A stretch of 64,000 nucleotides of DNA. Source: Jacaranda mimosifolia (taxonomy: Eukaryota > Streptophyta > Magnoliopsida > Lamiales > Bignoniaceae). The stretch's first letter is position 1, and every line of letters starts with the position of its first letter. The notes beneath the pieces are model-generated. The model was not told the origin of the DNA. It made no database searches and saw only the letters and a program-made list of their open reading frames with translations. The position numbers were made by a program, and so were the translations under genes. Where the stretch lies: positions 22,356,391 through 22,420,390 of the forward strand of contig CM032126.1 in assembly GCA_018894105.1 (NCBI GenBank), read 5' to 3'. Of this stretch, positions 47,612-59,364 are shown piece by piece.

Positions 47612-48888
47612 GAGAAATCGCCAGAAAATTAGGCCGACAGCAGAGCGCGCTGTGGCGGTAGTGGTTTCACCGCTTTCGATGGTGGAATAGGGCGGTGTTT
47701 AGAGGGGTTTTAGTTGGAATTTCATGGTCAAAACAGTACTAGCATCAATTTGAAGTTTCAGCCAATGCTAGCGAAGTAATTAAGTAGCGCTAGGGCCGCC
47801 CTGGCTGCTCGGACGGCCAATTGACGGCCTTAATATTGGAATTTGATGTAACTGGTTGAGTGATTTTGCTGGGATTGCTGAGGCATACCTGATGGTGGTG
47901 TTGGTTTCTAACCCGGCAGTGGCGCTCCGATGGTTGAAGGACAGTAGGTAGAAAATCACAAATTAGACTTGTCTAGAGCAAAATCAGGCAATGAATTGGA
48001 CTCCTACTTGTTGAATCTGTGGTAAATTTCATATTGAATATTAATTCGACTGATTTTTACAATTCCAAATGAATATTTATTAAATTAAAATGATTAAATT
48101 ATTGTTTGACTCAAGTCGGCGACTTAATTTTGTAAGTGTTGAACTAAGAATTAATTATAACATCTAAGCTTAGTAAGTTAAGAAATGTAGATCTATATTT
48201 ATGTCTATGGACCTAATAACATGACATGTTATAAATGAGGTAGGATTAAGTCTAATTTAGAAATCAACTTATATGAATATTAGAATGAAAATAAATTATT
48301 AGATTTGGACATGAATTTTATAACAACAAATGCCTATTGAGTATTGGAACCCTAAAAGAGACATCCGTGATGCTATGAACTGAAGACAATCGTATCAATA
48401 ATTCATTTATTGACTAATTGAATTAAGGATACCACGTTTAATTGTCATAAGCATTGAGTGTGAAACAGAAATTAAAAGAATGTTCTAGAATAGAATAAAT
48501 TAAGCTTTACGATTGAATAAGAAAGCTAATTGCACTTATATACACAATTTAGAGAGTTAATCTACTGATAATTTAGGTTATCTTATATTAGTCCTTGGAT
48601 TGACCAGGAAATAAGGTTGCGAGTCATCCTAAGGAAATCCTTTTATACCTATCAGGTGAGTTTATGCTAATTTCATTGCTAGGGAAAGAACGCATGTATA
48701 TTGGTAAATGTATCATTGTTGCTTGATTCTTTCTATGTTGAGGTTCAGTAATTGTTGTTTGTTCATTCTATGCCATACTTCAACTCTTGTATTGAATTTG
48801 ACAGTCTATCTGACCTATTCTTCTTTGTCTAAAGTTCTTAAGGCATTATTATTGAATTCTCTACCTATCCTAATATGAATTCTTAACT

Positions 48889-48933
<45 letters not shown>
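48889..48933. repeat. (TA)n(TG)n compound microsatellite
   Basis: A TA run is followed by about 15 TG repeats. The matching place in the 5' LTR has only a short imperfect TA stretch. Confidence 0.85.
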
Positions 48934-48937
<4 letters not shown>

Positions 48938-50319
48938 ATATCATTATTATTTTATCCTTATTGAGATTCAATGATTGTTGTTTGACATGCTATGTTAATC
49001 TTCGATATTTTATTGATCTTGACATTCTATTTGAACTCCTCTTCTTTGCCAGTGATTCTTGAGCTATTATTATTTGAATTCCCAACCTCTCTTGAGATAT
49101 TGAATTCCTGAACTGAATGATTAATCCGATTTATATTCACATGAGTTTTAGAAAAGTAAATGGTTTGTGAAATTTACCCCACATCGCCACCTTACACTAA
49201 TTATGGTTCATGTTTGATTATGATTCATGTTATCTTACTTGAAATTGGCTATTGTGTGAGGAAACAAGGTAATTTCTATCATCTCCATGACTATTAACTT
49301 GAAATGCGCCCGATATCAACTACTTGATTATTTGTTGTCATGGAAAATTGGAATGTTAATTGCAAATGTTGTTGGACATGTTATACTACTCAATACTTGA
49401 TGCCCTTGGGGGTAGGCCCTGGGATCGACTTCGAAAGACGACCAGATGGAATAGACTGAAGGTGGCTAGTTTTTCGACTAATACCCTACTTATTATATTC
49501 CTATCTCATAGTCAGTTGGAGGTAATTGTCTATGAGCTGGATAAGGCATGCGGCTAGCCATGCCTAATGCGTGTTTACTTGTCTAAGCCGATCACTCGAA
49601 ACTTCGAGGGGCAAAGACTTTCGTGTTTGCGAAAGCGGAGCGATGAGGTCGGAGATCCACCAACAGCAAGATTGAAAAAGTGTTTAATACTTGATATCTA
49701 TTTCTTGAGACTTGAGTATTTGACAAAAATCGAATTATTATTCGAACAATATGTTGACTCTTTGGTCATACTTGATATTTAAACCTCTACAAAAAGGCAA
49801 CGAATTTTGTGAAGTCTCATTAGTGGTATGGGATGGTGGTGAGATGGATCACTTAAAAGTTTGGTTGAAATCTTCTCTCACAGCTTCTGGTAATTATAAT
49901 GCTCTTTCTTATTTCCTGTGTAATATGTTTGGATAATTGTTACCATGTTGTTATTGCAAGAATATCTCACTAAGTCATTCGAACTTACGTTGTTGTATTA
50001 TTTCCTTCCATTCTTTACCGCATATAAGAACGAGTGATGAAGATAGACTAAATCAAGAGATACATAAGGTAATAAACCCAATGAATATATAAATATATTA
50101 ATTGTATTCATTGAATTACTGACATAGATATGACAAATAGGTTAGAAGTGCTAAGTGTGACATGTGATATTTTGGTTAGAAGCTCAACTATTGATGGGTG
50201 TCACTTGTGGAATTTAAATATTTTGAGTTTTGAAACATTTATTTTCTCTTATGCAGAAAGCTTGTGGTATAGATGAGTAGCACTTCGATCGACAAGCCCC
50301 TCCTAGTCAAGGTGTTACA

Positions 50320-50830
50320 ATAAATATGTTATATATTTTATAAATATGAAATTATTTAGTTTAGATGAAACAAAGGAAAAGAAATATATATATATTTATA
50401 TTTATGTATATGAATGTGAATATGTTATAAATAACTCTATATACATATATGTATATATATAATGTTTTATATGTATATAATTTAATATATATGTATATAT
50501 AACTTTGTAAATATCAAATAGTATTTAATTTATACAAATATATTATGTATTTTATAAATATGAAATTATTTACTTTAGAATACATAAAAGAAAAGAAAAA
50601 GAAAAAGATATAAAAGAATTATATATATGCACGAGGGTATTTTTGTCTATGTAATGTAAAATTCAACTCAAATACATGGAAGGAAGTAGTGAGCGCCAAT
50701 AGTTTAAAAACATAAAGGGGTGTTTCAACTTTTTTTTTATCACAGAGAAGTAAACTGCTCATTTCACATTTTACAGGGGGTAAAAAGATTTTAGCCCATA
50801 AAATAAATATCGTTGTCAATGTCGATTGTT
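50320..50830. repeat. AT-rich interspersed repeat R1, right copy
   Basis: The right half of the repeat that LARD element 2 entered. Positions 50320-50594 are the AT-rich part and about 50595-50805 the conserved end module also seen at 711-945. The minus frame 50619-50819 parallels the one in the left copy. Confidence 0.65.
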
Positions 50831-52319
50831 ATTGTAACTGTACCTTTCTATTGTCAACTTTTTACAATGAGGATATTCTAATGAAAGAGGCAATGAAATT
50901 TTTTGTTGCACATAATATTTATAGTGAAATCTTATGATTTTCGCGAAGAAATTTTTGGTTATGGAAAATAAGATTTTTGTAGTGCCACTAAGATATTGAT
51001 TTTATTGAATGCTGTAGTGACTTCGCAAAAAATGGATATGGTTGAGGTTTTATTACCAAAGTAAGACTCCCGAAACCAGTGATATTTTATGAAAATTGAT
51101 TAGGCTTAAGAGGTAAAAGCAACCTACACAAACTGGGCAACCATGATTTTACTTTTCTTGGCCAAGTCAAATTATGATATATATATATATATATATATAT
51201 TCATAATAAGTAAACAAAATTAAACCTTTAAAGTATTACTATCATCACACATAATTCGGGAAAAAGTTTTTCAATATAATTAAATATATTTGAAATCAAA
51301 ATTTTGAAGTGACTTATTATTATAATTAATTGGTGGATCCCAAATTTACCAAAAGGATAAAAATAATTCAAAATTATATTTTTAAAGGATTTAAATGGAT
51401 GACACTTACTAAAAGTATAAAAAAAGTGCAGCCCTCAATTCATAATTCTTATCTTTCAAATTCTTCAGTACCAACAGAGTCTTAAACGTGGCCCATTAAT
51501 CGAGGCAGTAATAAGCAACTACATACTTATCCAAATTAAGTAATTCGTCAATTTTAATTTTTATTAAACTCGCCAATTAATTAAGGAAAAGAATTCGATA
51601 TGCATGAATATTAATATTTGAATTTCTAATTCTTACTCAGTTCAATCAATTAATAACTTATATACAATCAATTCCACATGACCATGAGACTATCGGAAAG
51701 GTAAATTAAGAAATATGGACGTAGGTGATGGCTCATTTATAATATAGCGAGACATATAACAAGAATTTGGAAGGATCAATCATGCATGGTTCGCTGTCAA
51801 AAGGAGTACTCATGCTAGAAAGCAACCACAAGTTTCTACCAATTAATTAGAAGACCTTTTGTCATATCGAAAAATATGTTCACTTGTTGTACTTTACCTG
51901 ATTAATTTATCACAAGTTTCAAAGTTTTTAAGGAAGAAAAGTGGGTTGTGTACAAGGACGAGGTGATAGGTGACTCAATATTAATTAGATGAGGGGTTGG
52001 TTGAATTGGTACTCTTACTAGCTCAACTATATTAGGTCACGGGGCTTGAAAATTTTGTGATGAGGAAAATTAGTGGCCACCATAATGTGGAGGTACTGAT
52101 TTATCTATTTTCATTTTTGGAGTTAATGATGGTTTGTTGGATAATTATTATGTTATTGATTTGGCATTGTTATCAGAAAATTTGTAGATTCACAAAAAAG
52201 GGCTCATCACAAATGTATTTACTATGGTATGTATAAATATCTGAACTCACTTTGGGACTTTGTTTGAAAATTGTTGGGCAAATAAGAAAAGCAATTTAGG
52301 TATGAGATTTAATTTATTA
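50831..52319. other. Spacer without recognisable genes
   Basis: AT-rich single-copy-looking sequence with a TA run at about 51177-51200. No ORF over 60 codons, no LTR ends and no tandem arrays are seen. Confidence 0.5.
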
Positions 52320-53618
52320 GAAAATAAAAACTTAACATACAAATTTAATGGCAAAAAATGAAATACTCAACCAATAGAAAAATAAGAATACAAAGATTTA
52401 TGTGATTCAATAAAACTCACCTACTTCCACCCTACTTTTTCTTTTCCTTTCATTATCAGAGATTTTTTCTAGTGCAAGATAATCTTTGCATGTGACAAAT
52501 CCAAACCCAAGACTAAAAGTACCTTGTATAACCACTATCAAAAACTATCATGCCCCGAGCCCGCGAGCCCGTTGGATGAGAGAATTGCCTCCAAACCCAC
52601 TTAGTGCATCCTAAAATTGGGCTATAATCAACTTTCAATGGATGCACATGAATTCTTTGGCCTAAGCTTATATATTGGTCACTCTTCCAATATTTAGTCC
52701 ATATGGGATGGGGTATCACAATCACCCCCTCCTTCAGAACGCAATGTCCTCGTCGTCTCATGACACATATACAAGATCAGTTACCAGGCATTAAGACTCT
52801 AGAGGTGGCTTCTACAAGATCAAGAGGTGGCTCTTGTATGTGTAGCACTTTGTCTCGTAGGTTCAAGAGGTAGCTCCACATACGTAGCACTTTGCACTGT
52901 ATGACACTTAGCTCACAATATTTCGGATGGTGATGGCTCTAATACCATTTGTCACGCCCTAAGCCCGCAAGTCCATTGGACGCAAAAACTACCTTCAAAC
53001 CGGATGAGTGCATTCTAGAATTGGACTATGATCAACTTGCCCAAAAGGGATGTCCAATGGATGCACATGAGTGGCTCCCACACACATAGCACTTTGCTCC
53101 ATATATTACGTAGCTCCCAATATTTCGGTTGGTGATGGTCTGATATATTTGTCATGCCCCAAGCCTGTGAGCCCGTTGGACACATGAATTGCCTCTAAAC
53201 CCACTGAATGCATCTTAAACTCAGGCTATGATCAACTTGCTCAAAAGGGATATCCAATGGATGCACATGAATTCTTTGGCCAAAGCTTATATATTAGTCA
53301 CTCTTTCAATATTTAATCCATATGGGATGGGGTATCGCAAAAACTATCAAAAAAAATACTCACTCCATCCATTTGTATTACCCCACCAATAACTTAAAAC
53401 AACCATCCTATGAATGTCATGAGTTCCATAAGTGTTACCTAAGTAGTCAATAAGCACCTATATCTAAATGAGGTAATTGCATGACTATGCTACATAGAAT
53501 TAAGGAAACCTATTAAAAGATCTTAATTCTACAATGCAAAAGTAGAAAAGATCAAATCCTTGAAAACTAAGACTTTAAGTCAGACTAGGTCCCAAAATAA
53601 CTGAGTCAAATTCTAACA
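52320..53618 (-). repeat. Copia C 3' LTR (minus strand), split by a TRIM
   Basis: On the minus strand a purine tract (GTCAAGGTGAAGAT, 53632-53619) is followed by TGTTAGAATTTGAC, the usual start of a plant Copia LTR, at 53618. The other end is uncertain. A TACAAAGATTTATGTGATTC block (52390-52409) is typical of the region near a Copia LTR end. The TRIM at 52546-53339 interrupts it. Confidence 0.55.
52546..53339 (-). mobile_element. Tandem TRIM (terminal-repeat retrotransposon in miniature)
   Basis: The 794-bp insertion is flanked by AAAAC (52541-52545 and 53340-53344). It contains three copies, one partial, of an LTR of about 180-190 bp, near 52546-52730, 52949-53060 and 53150-53339. They share CCCGTTGGA-like, AAAGGGATRTCCAATGGATG and CATATGGGATGGGGTATC blocks. 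Read on the minus strand, the LTR ends GGGGCATGACA and is followed by AAATGGTATTAGAGCC, an initiator-Met type primer site (plus strand 52930-52950). The order LTR-core-LTR-core-LTR, with the middle LTR and one core shortened, indicates a tandem element from recombination. There is no coding sequence. Confidence 0.82.
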
Positions 53619-53632
53619 ATCTTCACCTTGAC

Positions 53633-54973
53633 GAGGTTTCTTATCTCAGTAATTGTTCACGAATCTATCATAATCCAAAATACAAAATTCTATTGTCCTA
53701 ACATAATGCTGTATATGCTGAATTAGTAAGATCATCCTGATCAATGTACACATGCAGCCTAATCAACATACTAGTTAACTATGTCGAGGAATGACGTTGA
53801 TCAATCCTCTGGCCCTAGCAAGATTTCTCTCAAACCCATCTACATTATGGAAGTCATTTGGCATGCTTAGGCAACACGCTTCATCTTAATAATAAATACA
53901 CGAAGGCCAAGACTAGACTTCTGAATAATCCTCGAGCCCTTCTGCCATGTGTGGCTTTTGTGACTCTACTTCTAGTTGAATATTCATAGCCAAGAAAATT
54001 AAGTTTTGTTATATCTGTAGGCCACCCCACCCAAAGTATGAACTATCATCCCTCAAACAGTTTTGTCTTCACTACTTTAATACTCATAACTTTATAAGTA
54101 GAATAATCACATAAAGACAAATTACATGCCTTCTTCAGTTGTCAAAATACTCCTTCTTAGGGTAAATATGCATTACACATCCAAAATCCAAAATTCTTTT
54201 TTAAGAAAAAGTACCCATACGAGTAGAAATAGTGAGAATATCTCAATCAATGCCACTAGCAATACGTCACCGTTGTCCTAATATTTATACCAAATCTTGC
54301 CCTCTCATTTAGTCCTTCAACCTGACTTGCATTCCATATATCCACCACTAGATCCTCTCCCATTACATTTTCTTTTCCCATAAACCAAAAAAAAAAAAAC
54401 TCTTTTTCCACCTCCTGATTTGCTTATTCAAATTTTTATGAGACAAAAGGAATGTTTTCAGTATCTACCTCGTATAATAACCAAACCATCAAATGAATCT
54501 GGGAGTGAAGCACAAAGGGTTTTATTTTCTTCCTTAATTTTCGCACCAACTTTCCATAGTAAAACCACAACCCCATGAACCCTTAAACTGATTCATGTGA
54601 TTCATAAAATTGTTACTCTTCTATATCTTTATCAATATACAATTACCACTTTAGAAGCAATTTTGTAGACAAACTCTTTCAAAAATGTAATTTCTCCATC
54701 TTTGCACAAAATTAGTGCCAAATCTTCCAAATCATTATCCGTAATATTATTAATAATATTGTTTGTGATACAAAGTTAAATTGTGATGAACATGATTCCA
54801 AATGTCTACATAGTGATTCTTTAATATATATACCAACTTCCCCCATCTTCCCTTCAATACTACAGCTAAGCTATGTTGAATTAGAAGATCCTCCATCCTT
54901 CATTACCAAAAGAATGAAATTCCCTTTGCCATCAAAATATTGAACCATGAAGTAAATTTGCCTATGACATTGT
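53633..54973 (-). pseudogene. gag: Copia C gag and decayed interior (minus strand)
   Basis: At 54960-54830 the minus strand reads YFDGKGNFIL and then, in another frame, RRMEDLLIQHSLAVVL. This is the N-terminal block of Copia Gag, the coat protein of the particle. One base change in frame separates the two pieces. Below 54830 the sequence continues to the purine tract at 53632 with no domain that I can identify firmly. With only 1.3 kb between gag start and 3' LTR, most of pol must be deleted. The 5' end is cut at 54973, where an unrelated LTR begins. Confidence 0.6.
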
Positions 54974-57164
54974 TGTTGGAATAGTGCCCCACGAGTCAAT
55001 TAGATTGGTGTGTATAACTACTGCATATAACAATCTTGATTGAATGATATTCAATAAAATGGCCATCTTTATCTTATGCATTTATGATATCTTCACATGC
55101 ATTTGGTTGAAGCCCTTAAATCATACTAGACTATGGGACTTGGTCATGCATATAGTGGTGATCATTAAACATGTCTCTATGGTCGTGATTTCAAATATTC
55201 CAAGTTAAATAATCTTATGAGATGGGGCATCTAAGATTCGAATAGACTTGCATTAATGATGCATACTCCAAGGAGTTGAATCTTGTCCTGTTTCATAGGC
55301 AATCTATGTTAGACATTGTGCATGTTAGTCGGTGCTTCTTAGAGAATAAGTTCACCCAAAACTTGCTTAGAGAACTACAAGGAAGTCGAAGTGGCACGTC
55401 GGTAGTGGAAAATTCTCTAGCTTACTATAGTGGATATAATTAGTCTTTTGACTTGAGGTTCTATAGTAACCTTGTATTTAGGTCCTTGTGCTTTAATTTT
55501 GCTCACCATATAACAGGTCACTCGGAGCTTAGATTGGGCACAAGCTATCTATGTATGGATGTTGGTGATTTCTAAGATGGGATGCGTTTCGCTTATCAAT
55601 GGAGAACATATTGATCTCATATGTATTTTAGGATGATCAATTCCAAAAAATCCTTGCACAAGGTAGTATGAAAATTAGGAAAATGAGTTTTCCAAAGTTA
55701 AGGTCATAATTAGAAATCGAATATCAAGAATAGATACATAGTTATCGAGGCTATTAGAGAACCAACAAATATCTTGCCTTGGGCCTCTTTCAGGAGATAG
55801 GAAACGGAATGAGAATATTTTCATAGCAATCGTAAGTAATAAAGGTTCACCTTCAAATTAATTCATCCAATTGGTTGTGCTTCATAGGCTTGTGCTAGAC
55901 ACTAACTATAGAGGTTAGGAACTCTTTAATTAGTAGAGATTAATTGAAAGGGTGATTAATTTAAATAGTTTGGACTAATTGAAATATTCAATATTCAATA
56001 AATCACAAAGAGTTGTGACCATGTCTAATTAATTGGTGAACCTAAAGGATTATGCACAAAAACCTAGAACACTCTTACTAGATTGAAGAAAATTATCTAA
56101 GGAGTTAGATAATTAGAGTGTCAAGTTTGGAACAGACATCAACTTGACTAATTAAGAGTTGGTCACATTGACTTGATTAATTTAAGTGTTAAATTAATAA
56201 AATTAATTTAAAGAGATAAATTAGACCAACTAAATTAAAGAGTTAATTTAATTGGTGCCATGTAGTAATTTAAGTAGTCAAGGTCAACTAAAGGAGTTAA
56301 GTTGATTTAATTAACTTAAAGAGTTAAGTTAATATAATCAAATTAAGGTGTTAATTTAATTAGTAAGAGAATCCAATTTTAGGGGGGAAATTAAAATGGA
56401 AGAGTCAATTTTAAATTAATGAGTTGGCATTTTAATTTTAGAAATTAAAATCCAACAATGCTTGCTAATGAGCATGCAAGTTGGCAATGTGAGGGAATTG
56501 TGATGGAAGCTTCCAAGAGCTTCCTAATCACACTATAAACACACCACATTAACCCCACATGGCCAGTCACATAATGCTCCATTAGCTTCCTATTTTTCCC
56601 TCCAAAAAGAGGTTACCTCATGTGTTGAGAAACACCTCTTCACTAGATTCTCTCCAACCACCTTCTCTCTCATCCAACTCCCTCACATCTTTCTCCTTCT
56701 TCCGTCTTCTTCCTCCTCCATATTCTAGCATATTGAGAGAGGATTAAAAGTGCATTTTGGTGTGTGGATCGAATTTAGAGGCATAACAAGTAGTGTGCTT
56801 AGAGTTGGTGAACTAGATCTTTCAAGTTGAAGAACCATTTTGGAGATTTCTCTTGGCCGGCGATTTTGGTGGTTTGCTCACTGTTTTTCCACCATTTTTG
56901 ATTCATCTTGGAGGTGATTTGTTGAGTAGAAGTTGCTGGACTTGTTTATCTTTGGAGTGGATAGAAAGATCCAAGGAGAAGAAGAGGTAGATCTTGCTTA
57001 GAAAGTGTTCCAGACGAAGATCTTCCTAGTTACTTTCAAAGTTCTCTTTCAAGGTAACTTCTCTTACTTTAAAACTCTTAATTAGGGAATGAAATAAGAT
57101 CCTTATTTATAGGTATTGCAAGTTAATTTTTGCTTTAATTTTTTTATTATTTTGGATCCTTGCA
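54974..57164 (+). repeat. TGTTGGAATAG-family LTR with non-matching flanks
   Basis: The LTR begins TGTTGGAATAGTGCCCC, ends TTTGGATCCTTGCA and is 2191 bp, close to its relative at 37129-39327 (2199 bp). The five bases outside are ATTGT on the left and GAGAA on the right, so there is no target duplication. Its left neighbour is a Copia gag and its right neighbour a Gypsy polyprotein. A low-complexity part with repeated AGTTAATTTAATT lies at 56130-56370. Confidence 0.8.
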
Positions 57165-57500
57165 GAGAAGTGTAATCAGGGATAACTAGACGACCTTTGA
57201 AATAAAGTTTCTGATTTACCACCTGAAAGTCTGGAGATGAGTTGCATCCTTGTGCTATAGAGTGCATGAGCGCCTTAGTATAAGGATCCCTCTGGAGAGC
57301 ATCTTGTAACTCCATAAATCCAATAGCATTGGGATAGCCAAGGCAATGAAATCTGCATGTTGTGGGCAGCGGGAAAGAGCATTAGCTCCTCTGTTTTCTT
57401 TTCCTGCTTTATAAATAATACAGAAGTCAAATGGTAAGAGCTTCATAAGTAGCCTCTGTTGTTCATTAGTAGTAATCCTCTGCTCCATCAAGTACTTAAG
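57165..57500 (-). pseudogene. RNase H end and pre-integrase region of the Gypsy element
   Basis: The block 57491-57255 contains ITTNEQQRLLMKLLPFDF, IIYKAGKENRGANALSR (the RNase H closing motif, normally ADALSR) and then the tether to integrase. In another frame, 57315-57165 adds QRDPYTKALM and KLYFKGRLVIP, the sequence that normally precedes the HHCC finger. Coding similarity stops at the LTR boundary; codons below 57164 belong to the LTR. Confidence 0.8.
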
Positions 57501-58010
57501 GCTGAAATTATCAGTCCTAACAAAAAAGTGTCTCCCTAAGAGGTAATGCTTCCATTTCTGTAAGGCTAAAACAAGAGCAAGTAATTCCCTTTCATATGTA
57601 GACTTTAACGGTTAGAGAAAGAGAATCCCTTACTAAAATATACAATTGGGTGATCTTCTTGTAATAAAATAGCTCTAATTCCTTCAGAAGATGCATCGCA
57701 CTCTACTGTAAATGGTTCAAAAAAATTTGGGAGGCGTATAACCGATACAGAAATTAGTGCTTGTTTGAGCCTTTGAAAAACTTCCTCTGATGCTGGGGAC
57801 CAAGCCATTTTTTCGAGTCAGGTCTGTTAGAGGTCTTGCAATTTGACCATAATTTCGTACAAATCGACGGTAATACCCTGTTAACCCCAGGAATCCGCGT
57901 AACTCCTTTACGTTAGATGGTATGGGCCAGTTTCAGACAGCCTACACCTTATCTTGATCAACTTCGACCCCTTTAGATAATACCACATGACCCAAGAAGA
58001 CTATTTGATT
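57501..58010 (-). pseudogene. RT thumb and RNase H start of the Gypsy element
   Basis: The open block 57808-57605 has [32 protein letters not shown] (first RNase H Asp) and PIVYFSKGFS. Upstream, around 57990-57810, the connection with [17 protein letters not shown] wording is readable in other frames with stops. Confidence 0.8.
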
Positions 58011-58480
58011 CTAGCCAAACAGGCACTTGGATGCCTTAGCAAAAAATTGGTTATCCCAAAGGAGCTGAAGTGCCATCCGTAAATGTTGTATGTACAGCTC
58101 AATTGTTTGACTATAGATTAATATATCATCGAAAAACACCAGAACAAACCTTCGTAGATGTGGGCGGAAAAGATCGTTCATAGCCGCTTGGAAGGTTGAA
58201 GATGCATTGGTGAGACCGAACGGCATTACTAAGAACTCATAATGTCCGAAGTGAGTGCGGAAAGCTATTTTGGCAATATCTGTAGGGTTAACTCTGATTT
58301 GGTGGTAACCTAAACGAAGGTCAATCTTGGAAAAGATGGTCGCACCATGTAATTCATCGAAAAGCTCATCTATATTGGGTATAGGATATTTGTCAGGTAT
58401 GGTGATCTTGTTGAGGGATCTGTAGTCAACACACATTCGCCAGGTATCATCTTTTTTTCTTGATCAGAAGGGCAGGGCTA
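58011..58480 (-). pseudogene. Reverse transcriptase of the Gypsy element
   Basis: The 141-codon open block 58436-58011 runs from [20 protein letters not shown] through [14 protein letters not shown] (first catalytic Asp, residue 39), [16 protein letters not shown] and FFDDILIYS (catalytic pair, residues 103-104). All three Asp are present. The enzyme copies element RNA into DNA. The short upstream part is separated by a shift in a T-run near 58450. This is the best preserved RT of the window. Confidence 0.9.
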
Positions 58481-59364
58481 GCATATGGACTAGAGCTGGG
58501 GCGTATAAAGCCAGAACTGAGTAAATCTGAAACTTACTTCTCAATTTCAGATTTTTAAGAATATGGGTATGGATAAAGCCTGATATTGGGAGGTTTGGAG
58601 TTAGGAATAAGTGGTATAGAATGAGTGTGTGATCGGAAAGGTGGTAAAGACTTTGGTTCCTGAAAAACAGACTCAAACTCGTTAAGTAAAATTTGTATTT
58701 CTGGAGTTTGGGATTTTGTAATACCTGGTTCATCCCTCCCTTTAGCCAAATATTGGAAGGTAGCATCTATCTGGGCTTTGTGAGGAACCCTCTGCAACTT
58801 ATATTTCTGCCCATTCAGATTAAAAATGAGAAACATCTCATTCCAATTAGCTTGTACAATGTTAAGCGATGCCAACCATTGAATACCAAGCACCAGATCA
58901 GCTCCTCCAATTGAGAAAGGAAAAAAATCTTGTATTAGTTTCAGGCTAGGTAGTTGCACCTCAACGTTGCGGCAAATCCGATTGCAGCAAATTACATCAC
59001 CATTGCCTATTTGGACTCCAAAAGCAGGAACAATTTGGGCTGGTAGATTAAGGTCATCTACAATGGTTTTGGCAATGAAATTGTGTGTAGAACCGCTGTC
59101 CACAAGTATAAGGACTTCCATATTCCCAAGGGTCCCCTTGAGCTTCATAGTGGTTGCAGTCGACTTCCTCAAAATAGCATTGAAGCTAATTTCAGCAAGA
59201 TCAACCTGTTGGTTGTCACCAGAATCACTTTCGGGGTTTCCATTGTTGATTTTATCAACTTCACCATTGTCGTTGGCAAGCACTAAAAGGGAAAAAGTTC
59301 CAAATTTACATATGTGCCCCGGATTAAACTTCTCGTTACATCTGAAACAAAGACCCTTGGCCAA
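58481..59364 (-). pseudogene. Gag zinc finger and aspartic protease of the Gypsy element
   Basis: The open block 59364-58555 (269 codons) starts within the gag finger, CFRCNEKFNPGHIC (Cys6, Cys9, His17, Cys19). After an acidic linker it contains LILVDSGSTHNFI, the protease active site with intact Asp-Ser-Gly, then GNGD and LVLGIQWLASL. Its end, LPPFRSHTHSIPL, is the standard lead-in to chromovirus RT. It then runs out of frame near 58555. Confidence 0.9.

Larger units (their letters stand above)
36277..50319 (+). mobile_element. LARD-like LTR retrotransposon 2, with two nested insertions
   Basis: The 14.0-kb element is flanked by ATAAA at 36272-36276 and 50320-50324. Its LTRs are 36277-41776 and 45844-50319. 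After removal of a solo LTR (2199 + 5 bp) from the first and a hAT element (1187 + 8 bp) from the second, they are about 3296 and 3281 bp. An imperfect initiator-Met primer site follows the 5' LTR and a purine tract precedes the 3' LTR. The 4.07-kb interior has no retrotransposon gene. It shares LTR layout and interior blocks with LARD element 1, so both belong to one superfamily of non-autonomous Gypsy derivatives. Confidence 0.88.
45844..50319 (+). repeat. 3' LTR of LARD element 2 (interrupted by a hAT element)
   Basis: Begins TGTAACACCTTGAATTTT and ends AAGGTGTTACA, the expected inverted LTR termini. A hAT element occupies 46425-47611. The TATA-bearing stretch present in the 5' LTR is missing here. 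A TA/TG microsatellite at 48889-48933 is far longer than at the equivalent place in the 5' LTR (about 40345-40370). Confidence 0.87.

Noticed and set aside
47367..47612. 81-codon plus frame
   Set aside because: It runs into the right inverted repeat of the hAT element; codons derive from subterminal GGGTTGGG-like repeats.
52000..52080. SINE-like stretch with A-box-like wording
   Set aside because: No B box at the right distance and no tail or target duplication.
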